A stretch of DNA of 64,000 nt from Candidatus Enterococcus leclercqii (lineage in GTDB: Bacteria > Bacillota > Bacilli > Lactobacillales > Enterococcaceae). Where the stretch lies: NCBI RefSeq assembly GCF_009933135.1, contig NZ_MAEH01000010.1:62001-126000 (forward strand), in the 5' to 3' direction. How positions within the stretch are numbered: position 1 is the first letter of the stretch; the number at the start of each line of letters is the position of its first letter. A program made the position numbers and the translations under genes. The notes below the pieces were generated by a model. That model did no database searches. It was not told where the DNA came from and worked only from the letters and a program-made list of their open reading frames with translations. Positions 1-9,439 of the stretch are shown one piece after another.

Positions 1-161
1 ATATTTTATTGATGGATGAACCGTTTGCCGCGATGAACACATTGACCATCGAACACTTTGTAAAAAGGATGAATCAAATCGACCGAATGTTGGTAATCGT
101 CGCCCACAATATGGAGAACTATGTAGAATTATTTGACGAAGAAATTATCGTGGTACGCTGA
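1..161 (+). CDS. ABC transporter ATP-binding protein, C-terminal end (partial)
   Basis: An open frame enters from the left edge and ends at TGA 159-161, giving about 52 residues. It contains a Walker B segment (ILLMDEPF) with the catalytic glutamate and, about 25 residues later, an H-loop (VAHN), so this is the end of an ABC nucleotide-binding domain. The D-loop reads AAMN instead of the usual SALD. The part seen cannot tell an importer subunit from a full exporter. The substrate is unknown because the rest lies outside the window. Confidence 0.8.
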   Translation, partial: ILLMDEPFAAMNTLTIEHFVKRMNQIDRMLVIVAHNMENYVELFDEEIIVVR

Positions 162-180
162 TTCCTTCAGATAAAGGAGC

Positions 181-261
181 GTGGATTTTTTTAAACTGGC
201 TGAAATTCATAAACTGTACGAAGAAAATCGTGCAGTGAAGGCAGTTATTGTTAATTGGTAA
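181..261 (+). other. Possible 26-residue micro-ORF or gene remnant
   Basis: A GTG-started frame follows a Shine-Dalgarno-like AAAGGAG, but the spacing is only about one base, so translation from this start is doubtful. The peptide is rich in K and E and looks helical. I recognise no family. It may be chance or the tail of a decayed gene after the ABC ATPase. Confidence 0.15.
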
Positions 262-327
262 ATCCAAGGAATTAAAACTGCCAGGTTTGACTTGTTAAAC
301 TATAGCTTGAAGCGACTGCTCTATTTA

Positions 328-370
328 AAAAGAATCAACCCCGATAACTGAGGGATTGGTTCTTTTTTTG
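328..370. terminator. Intrinsic terminator before sbcD
   Basis: An A-rich left arm (AAAAAGAATCAA) pairs, with one G-U wobble, with TTGGTTCTTTTTTT on the right, leaving a T-run. It closes the transcript coming from the left and separates it from sbcD. Confidence 0.6.
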
Positions 371-498
371 ATAATGGGGGGAAGCGTCAAGCGTTTCACT
401 GCAGATGCAGCAATGGCAACTGGCAACATCTGTTTCAGCTATCTTCCGGAAAGTGGTATAATGACTGGAAGGAGATTTTTAAGAAGGGCTGTGGCGAC

Positions 499-1617
499 GT
501 GCGTTTTTTACATACGGCTGATTGGCATATCGGCAAAAAATTCAATGGCTATGATCTGTTGGCAGAACAAGAGGCAGTCATCAACCAGATAATCGAGATT
601 GCCGTGGCTGAAGCTGTCGATGCAGTAGTGATTGCAGGGGATCTCTATGATCGCGGGGTGCCACCGGTAGAAGCGGTGGCCTTGTTTAACCGACAAGTGG
701 CGCAGTTGAATCTGGAAAAAGGGCTGCCGTTGTTGGCGATTTCCGGAAATCATGACAGTTCGATTCGTTTAGAAACCGGGAGTCCGTGGTTTTCGCATAC
801 CCGGTTTCATCTGCACACTCGATTAGAGCAGTCATTTGTTCCGGTGGCAATTGGCGATACGCAGTTCTTTCTATTGCCGTATTTTGAACCAATCGCAGCA
901 CGAATCTATTTTGAAGACGACACGATTCGCACAATTGCAGAAGCCATGCAGCTAGTTGTGGCGGAGATGAAAAAAGCGTTTGATCCGGCTATGAGACAGG
1001 TATTGGTGACTCACTTTTTCGTAGCGGGTGCCACGCGGACAGATTCAGAAACCAAAATTGAAGTGGGCGGGCTGGACAATGTGCCGGCGGATCTTTTCGA
1101 TGATTTTGACTATGTGGCATTGGGGCATCTTCATGGCAAGGATGCCGTGAAACATCCCCGAGTGCAATACAGCGGCTCGCCGTTGAAATTCTCGCTGTCG
1201 GAAGCGACGCAGGAAAAAGGTGTGTTCATCGTGGATACTACGGCTGCCCAAAAGCGACAATTTTTGCCGCTGGTGCCAGTTCATGATGTTCGAATTTTGA
1301 CTGCTGAGTATGACCAGTTGCTAAATCCTGACTTTTATCAAGCCGTGGGGCGAGAAGATTTCTTGCAGATCAAGCTTACAGATCGAGCGGTGATTCCTAA
1401 CTTGATGAACACTTTGCGGGGAATTTATCCGCGCATATTGGGAGTTGAGCGAGTCAGTGGTGTAACAAAAGTGCAACAGAAAGCGGCTGAGCTGCCTCAA
1501 GAGCGTAATCCCGAAGCGTTAGTTCAGGACTTTTTTGCTGAAATGACTGGCGAGACACTTTCGAATCAGCAGCAGGAATGGCTACGAGAAGCTTTGCAAG
1601 AGATCACAAAAGAATGA
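499..1617 (+). CDS. sbcD: Nuclease SbcCD subunit D
   Basis: Catalytic subunit of the SbcCD (Mre11-Rad50-like) complex, which cuts hairpins and processes blocked DNA ends. It is a 372-residue calcineurin-like metallophosphoesterase. The metal-binding motifs are in order: DWH at D8/H10, GDLYD at 47-51, GNHD at 83-86, H172 in VTHFF and GHLHG at 209-213. The start is GTG with a purine-rich AAGAAGGG about ten bases upstream. Family length is about 370-410 residues, so it appears complete. The partner sbcC begins 100 bases downstream on the same strand, the normal operon order. Confidence 0.95.
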   Translation: MRFLHTADWHIGKKFNGYDLLAEQEAVINQIIEIAVAEAVDAVVIAGDLYDRGVPPVEAVALFNRQVAQLNLEKGLPLLAISGNHDSSIRLETGSPWFSHTRFHLHTRLEQSFVPVAIGDTQFFLLPYFEPIAARIYFEDDTIRTIAEAMQLVVAEMKKAFDPAMRQVLVTHFFVAGATRTDSETKIEVGGLDNVPADLFDDFDYVALGHLHGKDAVKHPRVQYSGSPLKFSLSEATQEKGVFIVDTTAAQKRQFLPLVPVHDVRILTAEYDQLLNPDFYQAVGREDFLQIKLTDRAVIPNLMNTLRGIYPRILGVERVSGVTKVQQKAAELPQERNPEALVQDFFAEMTGETLSNQQQEWLREALQEITKE

Positions 1618-1717
1618 CCGAAAAAGATCGAAAAAGGACCGGGGTTCCAAGGAAAGTGCTGTGAGCTGCAGCATTGTCAAAACAGCATTGCCAAAACAGA
1701 TACAAAGGAGGAGCAAA

Positions 1718-4700
1718 ATGCAACCGCGTAAATTGACGCTGACCAATTTTGGGCCATTTATACAAGAAGAAGTAGATTTTTCTGCTTTTGAAACCAACGG
1801 ACTGTTTCTGATTAGTGGCCGTACTGGCGCTGGCAAGACGACGATTTTTGATGGCATGACGTATGCTTTGTTCGGTCAGACTTCGGGTAAGCTGCGCTCG
1901 CCTAAAGAAATGCGTTCGGCTTTTGCTACACCTGAAGAAGAGACCGAAGTGCGGTTTACTTTTGAACACGGTGGCTTTTTATATGAGGTTCAACGACGGC
2001 CGGAACAAGAAGTTACTAAAAAACGTGGCAATGGGATGACGAAGCGGGCAGCCAAAACCACGTTGACGATTTTTGACAGTAATGGTCAAGAACAGCGGCA
2101 AATCAGTAAGGATGTGGATAACTACATTCAGGAGCTGTTACATTTGACTGCCGATCAGTTCTTTAAGATTGTTATGTTGCCCCAAGGTGAATTTCGAAAC
2201 TTTTTGGTGGCTTCCAGTTTAGATAAAGAGCAGGTGTTACGACGACTTTTTGACACCCAGTTATACGCACACCTGAATGACTGGCTGAAAGAGCGAGTGA
2301 CGGTGGGTGGCGAAACACTTAAACTACTGGATATGAAGGCCCAGACATTGGCGGAACATTTTCAGTGGGCATCGGCTACGCCACCGGAAAGTGTCAGCTT
2401 GCCGGAATTAGCCGCAAATTGGCAGGTAGATATTGCCGGCCTAAAAGAGAAAGAACAGCTGACTGAAAAGCAGCTGCTGGAAGCACAAAAGGCTGAGAAG
2501 GTAGCGGAAGCCGCTTTCTACGATGGCAAGGAACGGCTGGGACAGTTTGAAGAATTGGCAAAACTAGAGGAAGCAGCGGAAGACTTGAAAGCACAGGCTG
2601 AGGAGATTGCCGGAGCGAGAAACAAGCTGCAACAGCTCCAGTGGGCCAAGGACAATCGTCATCTGTTGGAGAATCAGCGGGAGCAGCAGCTTCAAGAAAA
2701 GCTGCTGATGGACAAACTGGCGTCAGCTCAACAGCTGGCAGATGAGCTGCAGCAGGCTTTTGAAACGTGGCAAAAGGGACAGGCAGCACAGCGTAGTCGT
2801 AAAGAAGAGATGACCCAAAAAAGGCAGCACTTGACTGAAAAAGAGCTACAGCTGCCGCTAGCTCGCCGCAGTGAGGAAAAACGGCAAGAAGCTGCTTCTT
2901 TGCAGGATTCTTTGGCGCAAGTTACTGAGAGAGTTCAACAACTGATTCAAAAAGAGACTGAAAAAAAAGCACAGCTACAGCAGTTGGCGTTGCAATTGGC
3001 TGAAAAAACCGACCTGCAAGAATACAAGTTGCAATTGACGCAGTTGGAAAATCTGGTTGAAAAGTTGACGGACAGTCTTCAGCAAGCTAAGTCTGCAGAA
3101 CAGGCAGTTACCGATGGACAACAGCAACTGAAAAAGATACAACAATCTCTCCAACAGCAGCAACAAAAGGTACAAGTAACTCATGAAGAATTATTGACAT
3201 TAAAAAGTCGTCAGGCGGCATTGATGATTGCCAAGCTATCATTGGATTTACGTCCGGGAGAACCATGCCCGGTTTGTGGGGCATTGGAGCATCCTAAAGC
3301 ACACAAGGAGCGGCCTGAATTTTCCGCAGCTGAAATCAGCGAAAATGAGCTGCAGTTGCAGGTATTGGAAACCACGTGGCAGCAAGCTGAAAAGGATTTA
3401 ACGGCTCTTGAAACCAAAGCAGAACAACTAGCGGCAGAACTGGAACTGCTGGCTCGTAAGCTCACTGAGGCAAAAGCGGAGCAGGTGCGTCATGAGAATA
3501 TTTTTGATGAAGCATTGGCTGCCATCAATGCTAAGGCTGTGTCGATCGCTTTAGCTGATCAAAGAGGGGCGACAGCTGATCTTACCCGTGCTACCACTGC
3601 AGAAGCCTTGGTAGCAGCCGCTGATTCGGTGGTTGCAGCAGTCAGTGACACCGCAACACCACCACAGATATTGTCCCACTTACAAAAAGCGTTACAACAA
3701 AAAGAAGAGCATCTGACAAAGACCGCCCAGCAAGCGGACCTTTTGCAACAAGAGTTAGCGCTTTTAGCAGCAGAGATAAAGAACGAAACCACAACTCAGC
3801 AACAATTAACCAGTCAATCTCAAAAGTTGCAGGGGGAATTGGCCATTTTGGAACTACAATTGGGGACTGCTCGGTTGCCAGAGCTGGAACAGGCGATTAC
3901 TGAGCTGACTGAAACGGTTGCGAATCTGGAAGCGACGAGTGCTGCTTATGAAGAGCAAGGGCGTCAGCTGCAAGAAGAGCAGCTGACTACGGATGTTCGT
4001 TTGCAACAATTGACCGAAGCATTGACCACTCAGCAGCAAAAAGCAGCACAGGCCACAACAGCTCTTGAAAAGCTGTTGGAAAGTGCGCCATATGAGAAGG
4101 TGACTGCCGCTGATTTGACGGAGTTGGTAGCGGCTTTGTCTGAGCTTGAACCGTTGGAAAAGAAAATTTTTGACTTTACGCAGCAAGAAGATTTTGTGAC
4201 CCGTCGTCGGCAAGAGTTGCAGGAAAAACTAAAGGAAACCATCACGCCGGAATTGGCGCCATTGGATGCTGCTTTTGAAGCTGCCCGCAAAGTTACCAAA
4301 GAGGTTCAAGAACAGCTATCTAAACAGCAACAACAGCGAATAAACAACGAGGCTACCTGTCAAGAATTGCAGCAACTGATTGCAGCCAACGAAGTACAAG
4401 TGGCTCAGCAGACGCAGCTGCTGCAATTAGCAGATACCGTCAGCGGCCGTAATGCCTATAAGACTAGTTTGGAACGCTACATCCTCCAGAGCTATCTGCA
4501 GGAGATCCTGTTGGTAGCCAATACGCGCTTGGCTCGTTTGAGTCGAGGACGTTACCAGTTTCAATTGGCAGACAAAGAAACTGGTGGTCGGGGTATGAAG
4601 GGATTGGACATTGATATTTACGATGACAATGCTGGGGATGCTCGGCGTGTCCAGACCCTTTCCGGTGGCGAAAGTTTTATCGCTGCATTGGCTTTGGCAC

Positions 4701-4963
4701 TATCATTGGCGGATGTAATCCAAAATCGTGCCGGAGGGATTGCCATTGAAGCGTTGTTCATCGATGAAGGTTTCGGCTCATTGGACGAAGAATCTTTGGA
4801 GATGGCGATGGAGGCCCTCAGTATGATTGAAACGGAAGGGCGCATGATCGGAATCATCAGTCATGTGCAGGAATTGAAAACCAGTATTCCAAGACAAATC
4901 CTGGTGAAAGCTGACGGTGCCGGCCAAAGCCGCATCGAAATGCAGCTGGAAGCCAGTCAATGA
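1718..4963 (+). CDS. sbcC: Nuclease SbcCD subunit C (SMC-like ATPase)
   Basis: ATPase subunit of SbcCD; the Rad50 counterpart that holds DNA ends and gates the SbcD nuclease. It has 1081 residues. Walker A GRTGAGKTT lies at about 34-42, followed by two long Q/E/K-rich coiled-coil arms. A zinc-hook CPVC (C517, C520) sits near the middle, then the ABC signature LSGGE at about 981 and Walker B FIDEGFGSLD at about 1014. The ATG at 1718 follows AAAGGAGGAG with good spacing, so the in-frame start 57 bases upstream is not used. All essential motifs are present. Confidence 0.96.
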   Translation: MQPRKLTLTNFGPFIQEEVDFSAFETNGLFLISGRTGAGKTTIFDGMTYALFGQTSGKLRSPKEMRSAFATPEEETEVRFTFEHGGFLYEVQRRPEQEVTKKRGNGMTKRAAKTTLTIFDSNGQEQRQISKDVDNYIQELLHLTADQFFKIVMLPQGEFRNFLVASSLDKEQVLRRLFDTQLYAHLNDWLKERVTVGGETLKLLDMKAQTLAEHFQWASATPPESVSLPELAANWQVDIAGLKEKEQLTEKQLLEAQKAEKVAEAAFYDGKERLGQFEELAKLEEAAEDLKAQAEEIAGARNKLQQLQWAKDNRHLLENQREQQLQEKLLMDKLASAQQLADELQQAFETWQKGQAAQRSRKEEMTQKRQHLTEKELQLPLARRSEEKRQEAASLQDSLAQVTERVQQLIQKETEKKAQLQQLALQLAEKTDLQEYKLQLTQLENLVEKLTDSLQQAKSAEQAVTDGQQQLKKIQQSLQQQQQKVQVTHEELLTLKSRQAALMIAKLSLDLRPGEPCPVCGALEHPKAHKERPEFSAAEISENELQLQVLETTWQQAEKDLTALETKAEQLAAELELLARKLTEAKAEQVRHENIFDEALAAINAKAVSIALADQRGATADLTRATTAEALVAAADSVVAAVSDTATPPQILSHLQKALQQKEEHLTKTAQQADLLQQELALLAAEIKNETTTQQQLTSQSQKLQGELAILELQLGTARLPELEQAITELTETVANLEATSAAYEEQGRQLQEEQLTTDVRLQQLTEALTTQQQKAAQATTALEKLLESAPYEKVTAADLTELVAALSELEPLEKKIFDFTQQEDFVTRRRQELQEKLKETITPELAPLDAAFEAARKVTKEVQEQLSKQQQQRINNEATCQELQQLIAANEVQVAQQTQLLQLADTVSGRNAYKTSLERYILQSYLQEILLVANTRLARLSRGRYQFQLADKETGGRGMKGLDIDIYDDNAGDARRVQTLSGGESFIAALALALSLADVIQNRAGGIAIEALFIDEGFGSLDEESLEMAMEALSMIETEGRMIGIISHVQELKTSIPRQILVKADGAGQSRIEMQLEASQ

Positions 4964-5099
4964 ATCCGCAGCACCGTTTTTAACACAGCTGACACACTTC
5001 CTTTGGTCAAAGTCTGACTATGGACAAGAAGTGGTTACTCTTTTGGTGTCAGGTAGTGGAAACGGCAAAAAGCGGAGGCAATAAATAGGAGGAAACCAC

Positions 5100-8000
5100 A
5101 TGAAATGGAGTATCCCGGAAAAGGTCATTGAACGGGGACGCGATTATTTGAAAGAGGGCCGGGTGCTGTCAGTGACACCGGATGCGGCGAATAATGTCTG
5201 GCATGCAGAAGTGCTGGGCAGCGAGCTGTATTTGGTAGATCTGGACGCCACTGCCAAAGAAGAAGATTACTGTCAGTGCCCTTATTGGGAAGAACACCAT
5301 TATTGCAAGCATACGGTGGCTGTAGAATTGTATTTGCGGCAAGAGGGGAAGACCCGTCGTATCAAGGCTGACGACTTGGAAAAACCCAATGGCTTCTCTG
5401 CCTCGGAGATGTTTTCCAATGGCTTTTCTCGTCTGCGAGACGCCGAAGACAAGAAACCGCAGCCATTGAGTCTGCAGTTTGTCGTAGAAAGCATCCCTAC
5501 CAATCCGTTTCATCCGGAGCTGTCTGTATTGGGCATCTCGGTGAAACTCGGCTATCGCGGGCAGACTCGCAATTATGTGGTGAAAAATATTTACCGCTTT
5601 TTGACGGCTTACCAAGAGGAAAAAAAACTGCTCTTGAACAAGCAATACCAGTTCCAATTGGGGACGGGGGCATTTACTGAGGCGGAAAATCAGCTGCTAA
5701 GAGAACTAGCCGGTTTGGCCCAAACGCAGGAATTGATGGGGCAGACGGGAATCCAAAATCGCGGCAAGCTGGATAAAAAATACCTACTGCTGCCGGTGGA
5801 ATTTGGCCGAGATCTGTTGGAGCAAATGCGGATTTTTCCCACGGTGCTGCAGTTTGAAGAGGGAAAGCTGAGCCCAATACTTTTTGCTGATGAGGGGCAG
5901 CCATTAGCCTTTTCAGTGCGTAAAAAAGGAGAAGACTTTCAGCTGAGTATCGATCGGCTGTTTCGCCAACTCTTCAGCCATTATCGCTGGGGAGTTGCCG
6001 GCGAAGCCATCTATCCGCTGAGTCCAAAGCAACTGGAAATCTATCAGACATTAGAACAGCTACTGAAGCGCTTGCCAGAGCCGGTAATTGCCTATCCGAA
6101 AAATGAACTGTCGGTCTTATTTAAACAAGTGCTGCCTTTGTTGCGAGAATTAGGCGAAGTAACTGTCGCCGAAGAGGTTTACGAACACATCAGTGAGCAA
6201 CCATTGGCAATCAAGTTTGTCCTGCGACGTAAGCAGGGCAAAATTCAAGTACAGCTGGACTTTCGTTATGGAACGACTACCTTTTCCAGTGATCCAAAAT
6301 ATCAGGTGAGTGCGGACAATCATCCAGAAATTATGCGGGATTATCAAAAGGAAGAGCGGGCACGGCATTTGTTGCAGCGCTTTGGCTTTGGTATCAATGA
6401 CACCGGCTTTGCAAAAGAGATTCCGACTGGTGGCAAGCTGTTTGACTTTTTCACCAAAGAAGTGCCCGCGCTGCAGCAATTAGGCGAAGTATTGATGGGT
6501 AAAAAGCTGCGGGAGCTGTATCTGGATGCAGCCGGCCATCCTCCTAAGCTGACGGTAGATCAGGAAGGCTCCTGGTTAGATGTCCGCTTTGACATCTCAG
6601 GTATCGCTGACCATGAAATTGATGCGGTTTTGGCTAGTCTGTTGAATAATGACCGCTTTTACACATTGGAAAATGGGCAGATCATCACCTTTGATTCTGA
6701 AGAGTTTCAGCAGACTTCTCAAGCGCTGCAAAGTTTGCGGGACCAGCTGGCTAGTCAAAAAGGTCATCTGCAGCTGCCTTTGAACCAAGGATTGGCATTG
6801 CAAGAGCGGCTACAAGGAGATAATATTTCCTTTACGGCAGCCTTTTCTGAGATGGTCAAGGACTTGTTGCATCCGGAAACTTTCACGACACCACTGCCAG
6901 AGGGTCTGCAAGCGGAATTGCGAAACTATCAGGTGACAGGTTTCCGCTGGTTGAAAATGCTGAGTCATTACCACTTTGGCGGAATTTTGGCTGATGAAAT
7001 GGGACTGGGGAAGACGCTGCAGGCAATCACCTACCTGCTTTCAGAAAAACAAGAGGGCAGTAAACTGCAAGCCTTGATCGTCTCACCTGCCAGTTTGACC
7101 TATAACTGGCAACAAGAGCTCAAGCGTTTTGCGCCACAGCTGAAAACAGCAGTGATTGGCGGCAATCGCAATGAGCGGGAAAAATTGCTGGCCGAGCCCT
7201 TGGATGTCTACATCACTTCTTATGCCAGCTTGCGTCAAGATGTGGATATGTACCAAAATCGACCAATCACCCATCTAATTTTGGACGAAGCACAGATGGT
7301 CAAAAATAGTACTACAAAAACCGCGCAAGCATTGCGATCCTTGCAGATTGATCATCGCTTTGCCCTCAGTGGTACGCCAATTGAAAACAATCTGGAAGAG
7401 CTGTGGTCATTGTTTCAGATGATTATGCCGGGCTTTTTCCCGAGTCGCCCGAAATTCAAGGAACTCTCCGCTGAAGCGGTAGCTAAAATGATTCGCCCCT
7501 TCATTTTACGGCGGGATAAAAAAGCGGTATTGAAGGATTTGCCGGATAAGCTGGAACGCAACTACTACAGTGCGCTGACGGAAGAGCAAAAGACGATTTA
7601 TCTAGCTTATCTGCGGCAGATGCAAGAGCAGATCAGCGGTATGGATTCTCAAGCCTTTCGTAAAAATCGGATTGGGATCTTGGCCGGGCTGACGCGGCTA
7701 CGACAAATTTGCTGTGACCCACGGCTGTTTATTGAAGACTATGAGGGTACCTCCGGAAAGCTGGAACAAGTGAAAGATCTGGTACAGGCTGCCAATGAAA
7801 ACGGCCGGCGGATTTTATTGTTTTCTCAGTTTACCGGGATGCTGGACATCATCGAAGGAGAACTGGCGCAGATGGGGCTGACCAGCTTTTATCTGCGGGG
7901 CTCTACGCCGCCTAAAGATCGCATCAAGATGGTGGATGCTTTTAACGCTGGAGAAAAGGACGTCTTCTTGATTTCCCTGAAAGCCGGCGGTACCGGGCTG

Positions 8001-8273
8001 AACCTGACCGGAGCAGACACGGTGATCCTCTATGACCTCTGGTGGAATCCAGCGGTGGAAGAGCAGGCAGCTGGCCGGGCACATCGTATCGGTCAGAAGA
8101 AGGTGGTGGAAGTCTGGCGTTTGATTGCGGAAGGGACGATTGAAGAACGAATCGATTTATTGCAAAACGAAAAACGTGAACTCTTCCAAAAAGTCATCTC
8201 CGGCAATGAAGCTCAGATTCAGCAGTTGACAGAAGAAGATATCCGCATGATTTTAAATGCCGGTGCCGAGTAA
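5100..8273 (+). CDS. SWIM zinc-finger SNF2-family DEAD/DEAH helicase
   Basis: A 1057-residue Swi2/Snf2 ATPase. The N-terminus carries a SWIM zinc finger (C58, C60, C69, H71), typical of one bacterial SNF2 group. A long middle region of unknown fold follows. The motor begins near residue 600: Walker A DEMGLGKT at about 632-639, DEAQ at 729-732, a GTPIEN motif, and the second RecA lobe ending with the arginine-finger region QAAGRAHRIGQ near 990-1000. The start follows AGGAGG. It lies 136 bases after sbcC, possibly co-transcribed. DNA translocation is likely from the family; its biological role (repair, nucleoid remodelling or dislodging RNA polymerase) is not known from sequence. Confidence 0.9.
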   Translation: MKWSIPEKVIERGRDYLKEGRVLSVTPDAANNVWHAEVLGSELYLVDLDATAKEEDYCQCPYWEEHHYCKHTVAVELYLRQEGKTRRIKADDLEKPNGFSASEMFSNGFSRLRDAEDKKPQPLSLQFVVESIPTNPFHPELSVLGISVKLGYRGQTRNYVVKNIYRFLTAYQEEKKLLLNKQYQFQLGTGAFTEAENQLLRELAGLAQTQELMGQTGIQNRGKLDKKYLLLPVEFGRDLLEQMRIFPTVLQFEEGKLSPILFADEGQPLAFSVRKKGEDFQLSIDRLFRQLFSHYRWGVAGEAIYPLSPKQLEIYQTLEQLLKRLPEPVIAYPKNELSVLFKQVLPLLRELGEVTVAEEVYEHISEQPLAIKFVLRRKQGKIQVQLDFRYGTTTFSSDPKYQVSADNHPEIMRDYQKEERARHLLQRFGFGINDTGFAKEIPTGGKLFDFFTKEVPALQQLGEVLMGKKLRELYLDAAGHPPKLTVDQEGSWLDVRFDISGIADHEIDAVLASLLNNDRFYTLENGQIITFDSEEFQQTSQALQSLRDQLASQKGHLQLPLNQGLALQERLQGDNISFTAAFSEMVKDLLHPETFTTPLPEGLQAELRNYQVTGFRWLKMLSHYHFGGILADEMGLGKTLQAITYLLSEKQEGSKLQALIVSPASLTYNWQQELKRFAPQLKTAVIGGNRNEREKLLAEPLDVYITSYASLRQDVDMYQNRPITHLILDEAQMVKNSTTKTAQALRSLQIDHRFALSGTPIENNLEELWSLFQMIMPGFFPSRPKFKELSAEAVAKMIRPFILRRDKKAVLKDLPDKLERNYYSALTEEQKTIYLAYLRQMQEQISGMDSQAFRKNRIGILAGLTRLRQICCDPRLFIEDYEGTSGKLEQVKDLVQAANENGRRILLFSQFTGMLDIIEGELAQMGLTSFYLRGSTPPKDRIKMVDAFNAGEKDVFLISLKAGGTGLNLTGADTVILYDLWWNPAVEEQAAGRAHRIGQKKVVEVWRLIAEGTIEERIDLLQNEKRELFQKVISGNEAQIQQLTEEDIRMILNAGAE

Positions 8274-8330
8274 GAATTTTTGGTACAGGTTTGAGCGAAA
8301 GCAGTCCATTCATAGCTGCTTTTGTATTAA

Positions 8331-8376
8331 AAAAAGGATCTTGTCTCACCTGAATTGGTGAAGCAAGATCCTTTTT
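8331..8376. terminator. Bidirectional terminator between SNF2 and HAD genes
   Basis: A strong inverted repeat (AAAAAGGATCTTG paired with CAAGATCCTTTTT) has an inner TCACC/GGTGA stem. A-run and T-run flanks let it serve the convergent genes on both sides. Confidence 0.9.
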
Positions 8377-8433
8377 GATAGTTGTTTTGCCAAGTTATCT
8401 CCGTAGGTAATTGAGATGGCGAGGTGGCATTGA

Positions 8434-9159
8434 TTAGACGGACAGCGGCGCAAAGATTCCGCAAACGGTGTCGTGGAGTTGATCGAAACCGTTCAATTCC
8501 AAATCGAAGAGCTCCTGTTCGCCATGGGGGATGTCTCGCAGACGATGGTTGAACCACAGGGCATGCCAGTCACAGCTTTTGGCACCGACGATGTCATTTT
8601 CAAAGCTGTCGCCTACATATAAAGTAGTTTTACCGTCAAAGCCAAAGCGCTCTTCGGCCAATTGGAAGATTTCCCGTTCTGGTTTTTGGAAGCCTGTTGC
8701 TTGGGAAATAATCACGTTGTCTGGATGAATCCAGTGCAAAAGACCCAGTTGTTTGACTTTTTTGTATTGGTGGTCGGTGGGACCGTTGGTGATGATCCCC
8801 ATTGGAATCTCATTTTCTTTCAGGAAATCCAGTGTCTTGCGGACTTCTTCGTGCAATGTAATATTGTCCAGTTCTTCTTCATAGATAGCTTGAAAGCGCA
8901 GTGCGTTAGTATCAGAAATACTGTCATAGCCCAGATCTCGCAGCGACTGTTGGATGCGATAATTACGCATAGTCACGAGGTCCCATTCGCCAGTCAAGAC
9001 TTTCGGGAAAAGCTCATCAGAATGAACACGGAAACGGATGTACAGATCGTGCATGTCATCATCACAAAAATCAGTTACGATTTTGTGGACGGCATTTTTA
9101 AACGGTTGTTGCTGATCATAAAGTGTATCATCGACATCAAATACGATTGCTTGAATCAA
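8434..9159 (-). CDS. HAD-family hydrolase (YjjG/YfnB-like phosphatase)
   Basis: A haloacid-dehalogenase-type phosphatase of about 241 residues. The nucleophile motif DVDDT is at residues 8-12. A helical C1 cap follows, then a Thr motif (ITNGP), a lysine (FQKPE) and the motif-IV GDSFENDI. I place the start at a TTG (9159) because a GAAAGGCG Shine-Dalgarno lies at suitable distance and the upstream in-frame residues do not resemble family N-termini. Subgroup IA members of this kind act on nucleoside monophosphates or other small phosphates. The exact substrate is not predictable. It stands alone, convergent with the SNF2 gene. Confidence 0.85.
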   Translation of the reverse strand: MIQAIVFDVDDTLYDQQQPFKNAVHKIVTDFCDDDMHDLYIRFRVHSDELFPKVLTGEWDLVTMRNYRIQQSLRDLGYDSISDTNALRFQAIYEEELDNITLHEEVRKTLDFLKENEIPMGIITNGPTDHQYKKVKQLGLLHWIHPDNVIISQATGFQKPEREIFQLAEERFGFDGKTTLYVGDSFENDIVGAKSCDWHALWFNHRLRDIPHGEQELFDLELNGFDQLHDTVCGIFAPLSV

Positions 9160-9343
9160 AGTTCGACACGCCTTTCGATTTCTGTAAATTTTCATGTGGC
9201 TCACACAGGTATCATTCTAGCAGAAATTCGACGAAAAAAAAGGCGAAAACCGCGGTATATAAAGGTTTATTCTACCTTAAAAGCTCTCGGAGGCGACCTG
9301 GCAACAATCCGCTATTTTCAGTTTTCTTTACCGAAAAAAGATT

Positions 9344-9372
9344 TTGCATTGCCCAAATGCTTTCCTTATAAT
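9344..9372 (+). promoter_or_regulatory. Sigma-A promoter of ABC exporter
   Basis: TTGCAT (9344-9349), a 17-base spacer and a perfect TATAAT (9367-9372) lie about 70 bases upstream of the ABC exporter start. Confidence 0.85.
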
Positions 9373-9439
9373 GAATAGGATCTGTTCTTTGGCGAATTTG
9401 CCGTCAACGAGCAAGAGTGAAGAGAAGAGAGGATAAGAG

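Noticed and set aside
2394-2789. Long open frame on the minus strand within sbcC
   Set aside because: It is antisense to a well-supported coiled-coil region whose repetitive Q/E/K codons leave the reverse frame open; there is no ribosome-binding site or recognisable protein.
5169-5657. A 162-codon minus-strand frame within the SNF2 gene
   Set aside because: Antisense shadow of a gene with intact SWIM and helicase motifs.
8662-9378. A 238-codon plus-strand frame opposite the HAD phosphatase gene
   Set aside because: It overlaps the HAD gene in antisense almost completely, its translation is rich in Phe, Ile and Val without motifs, and it lacks a ribosome-binding site.
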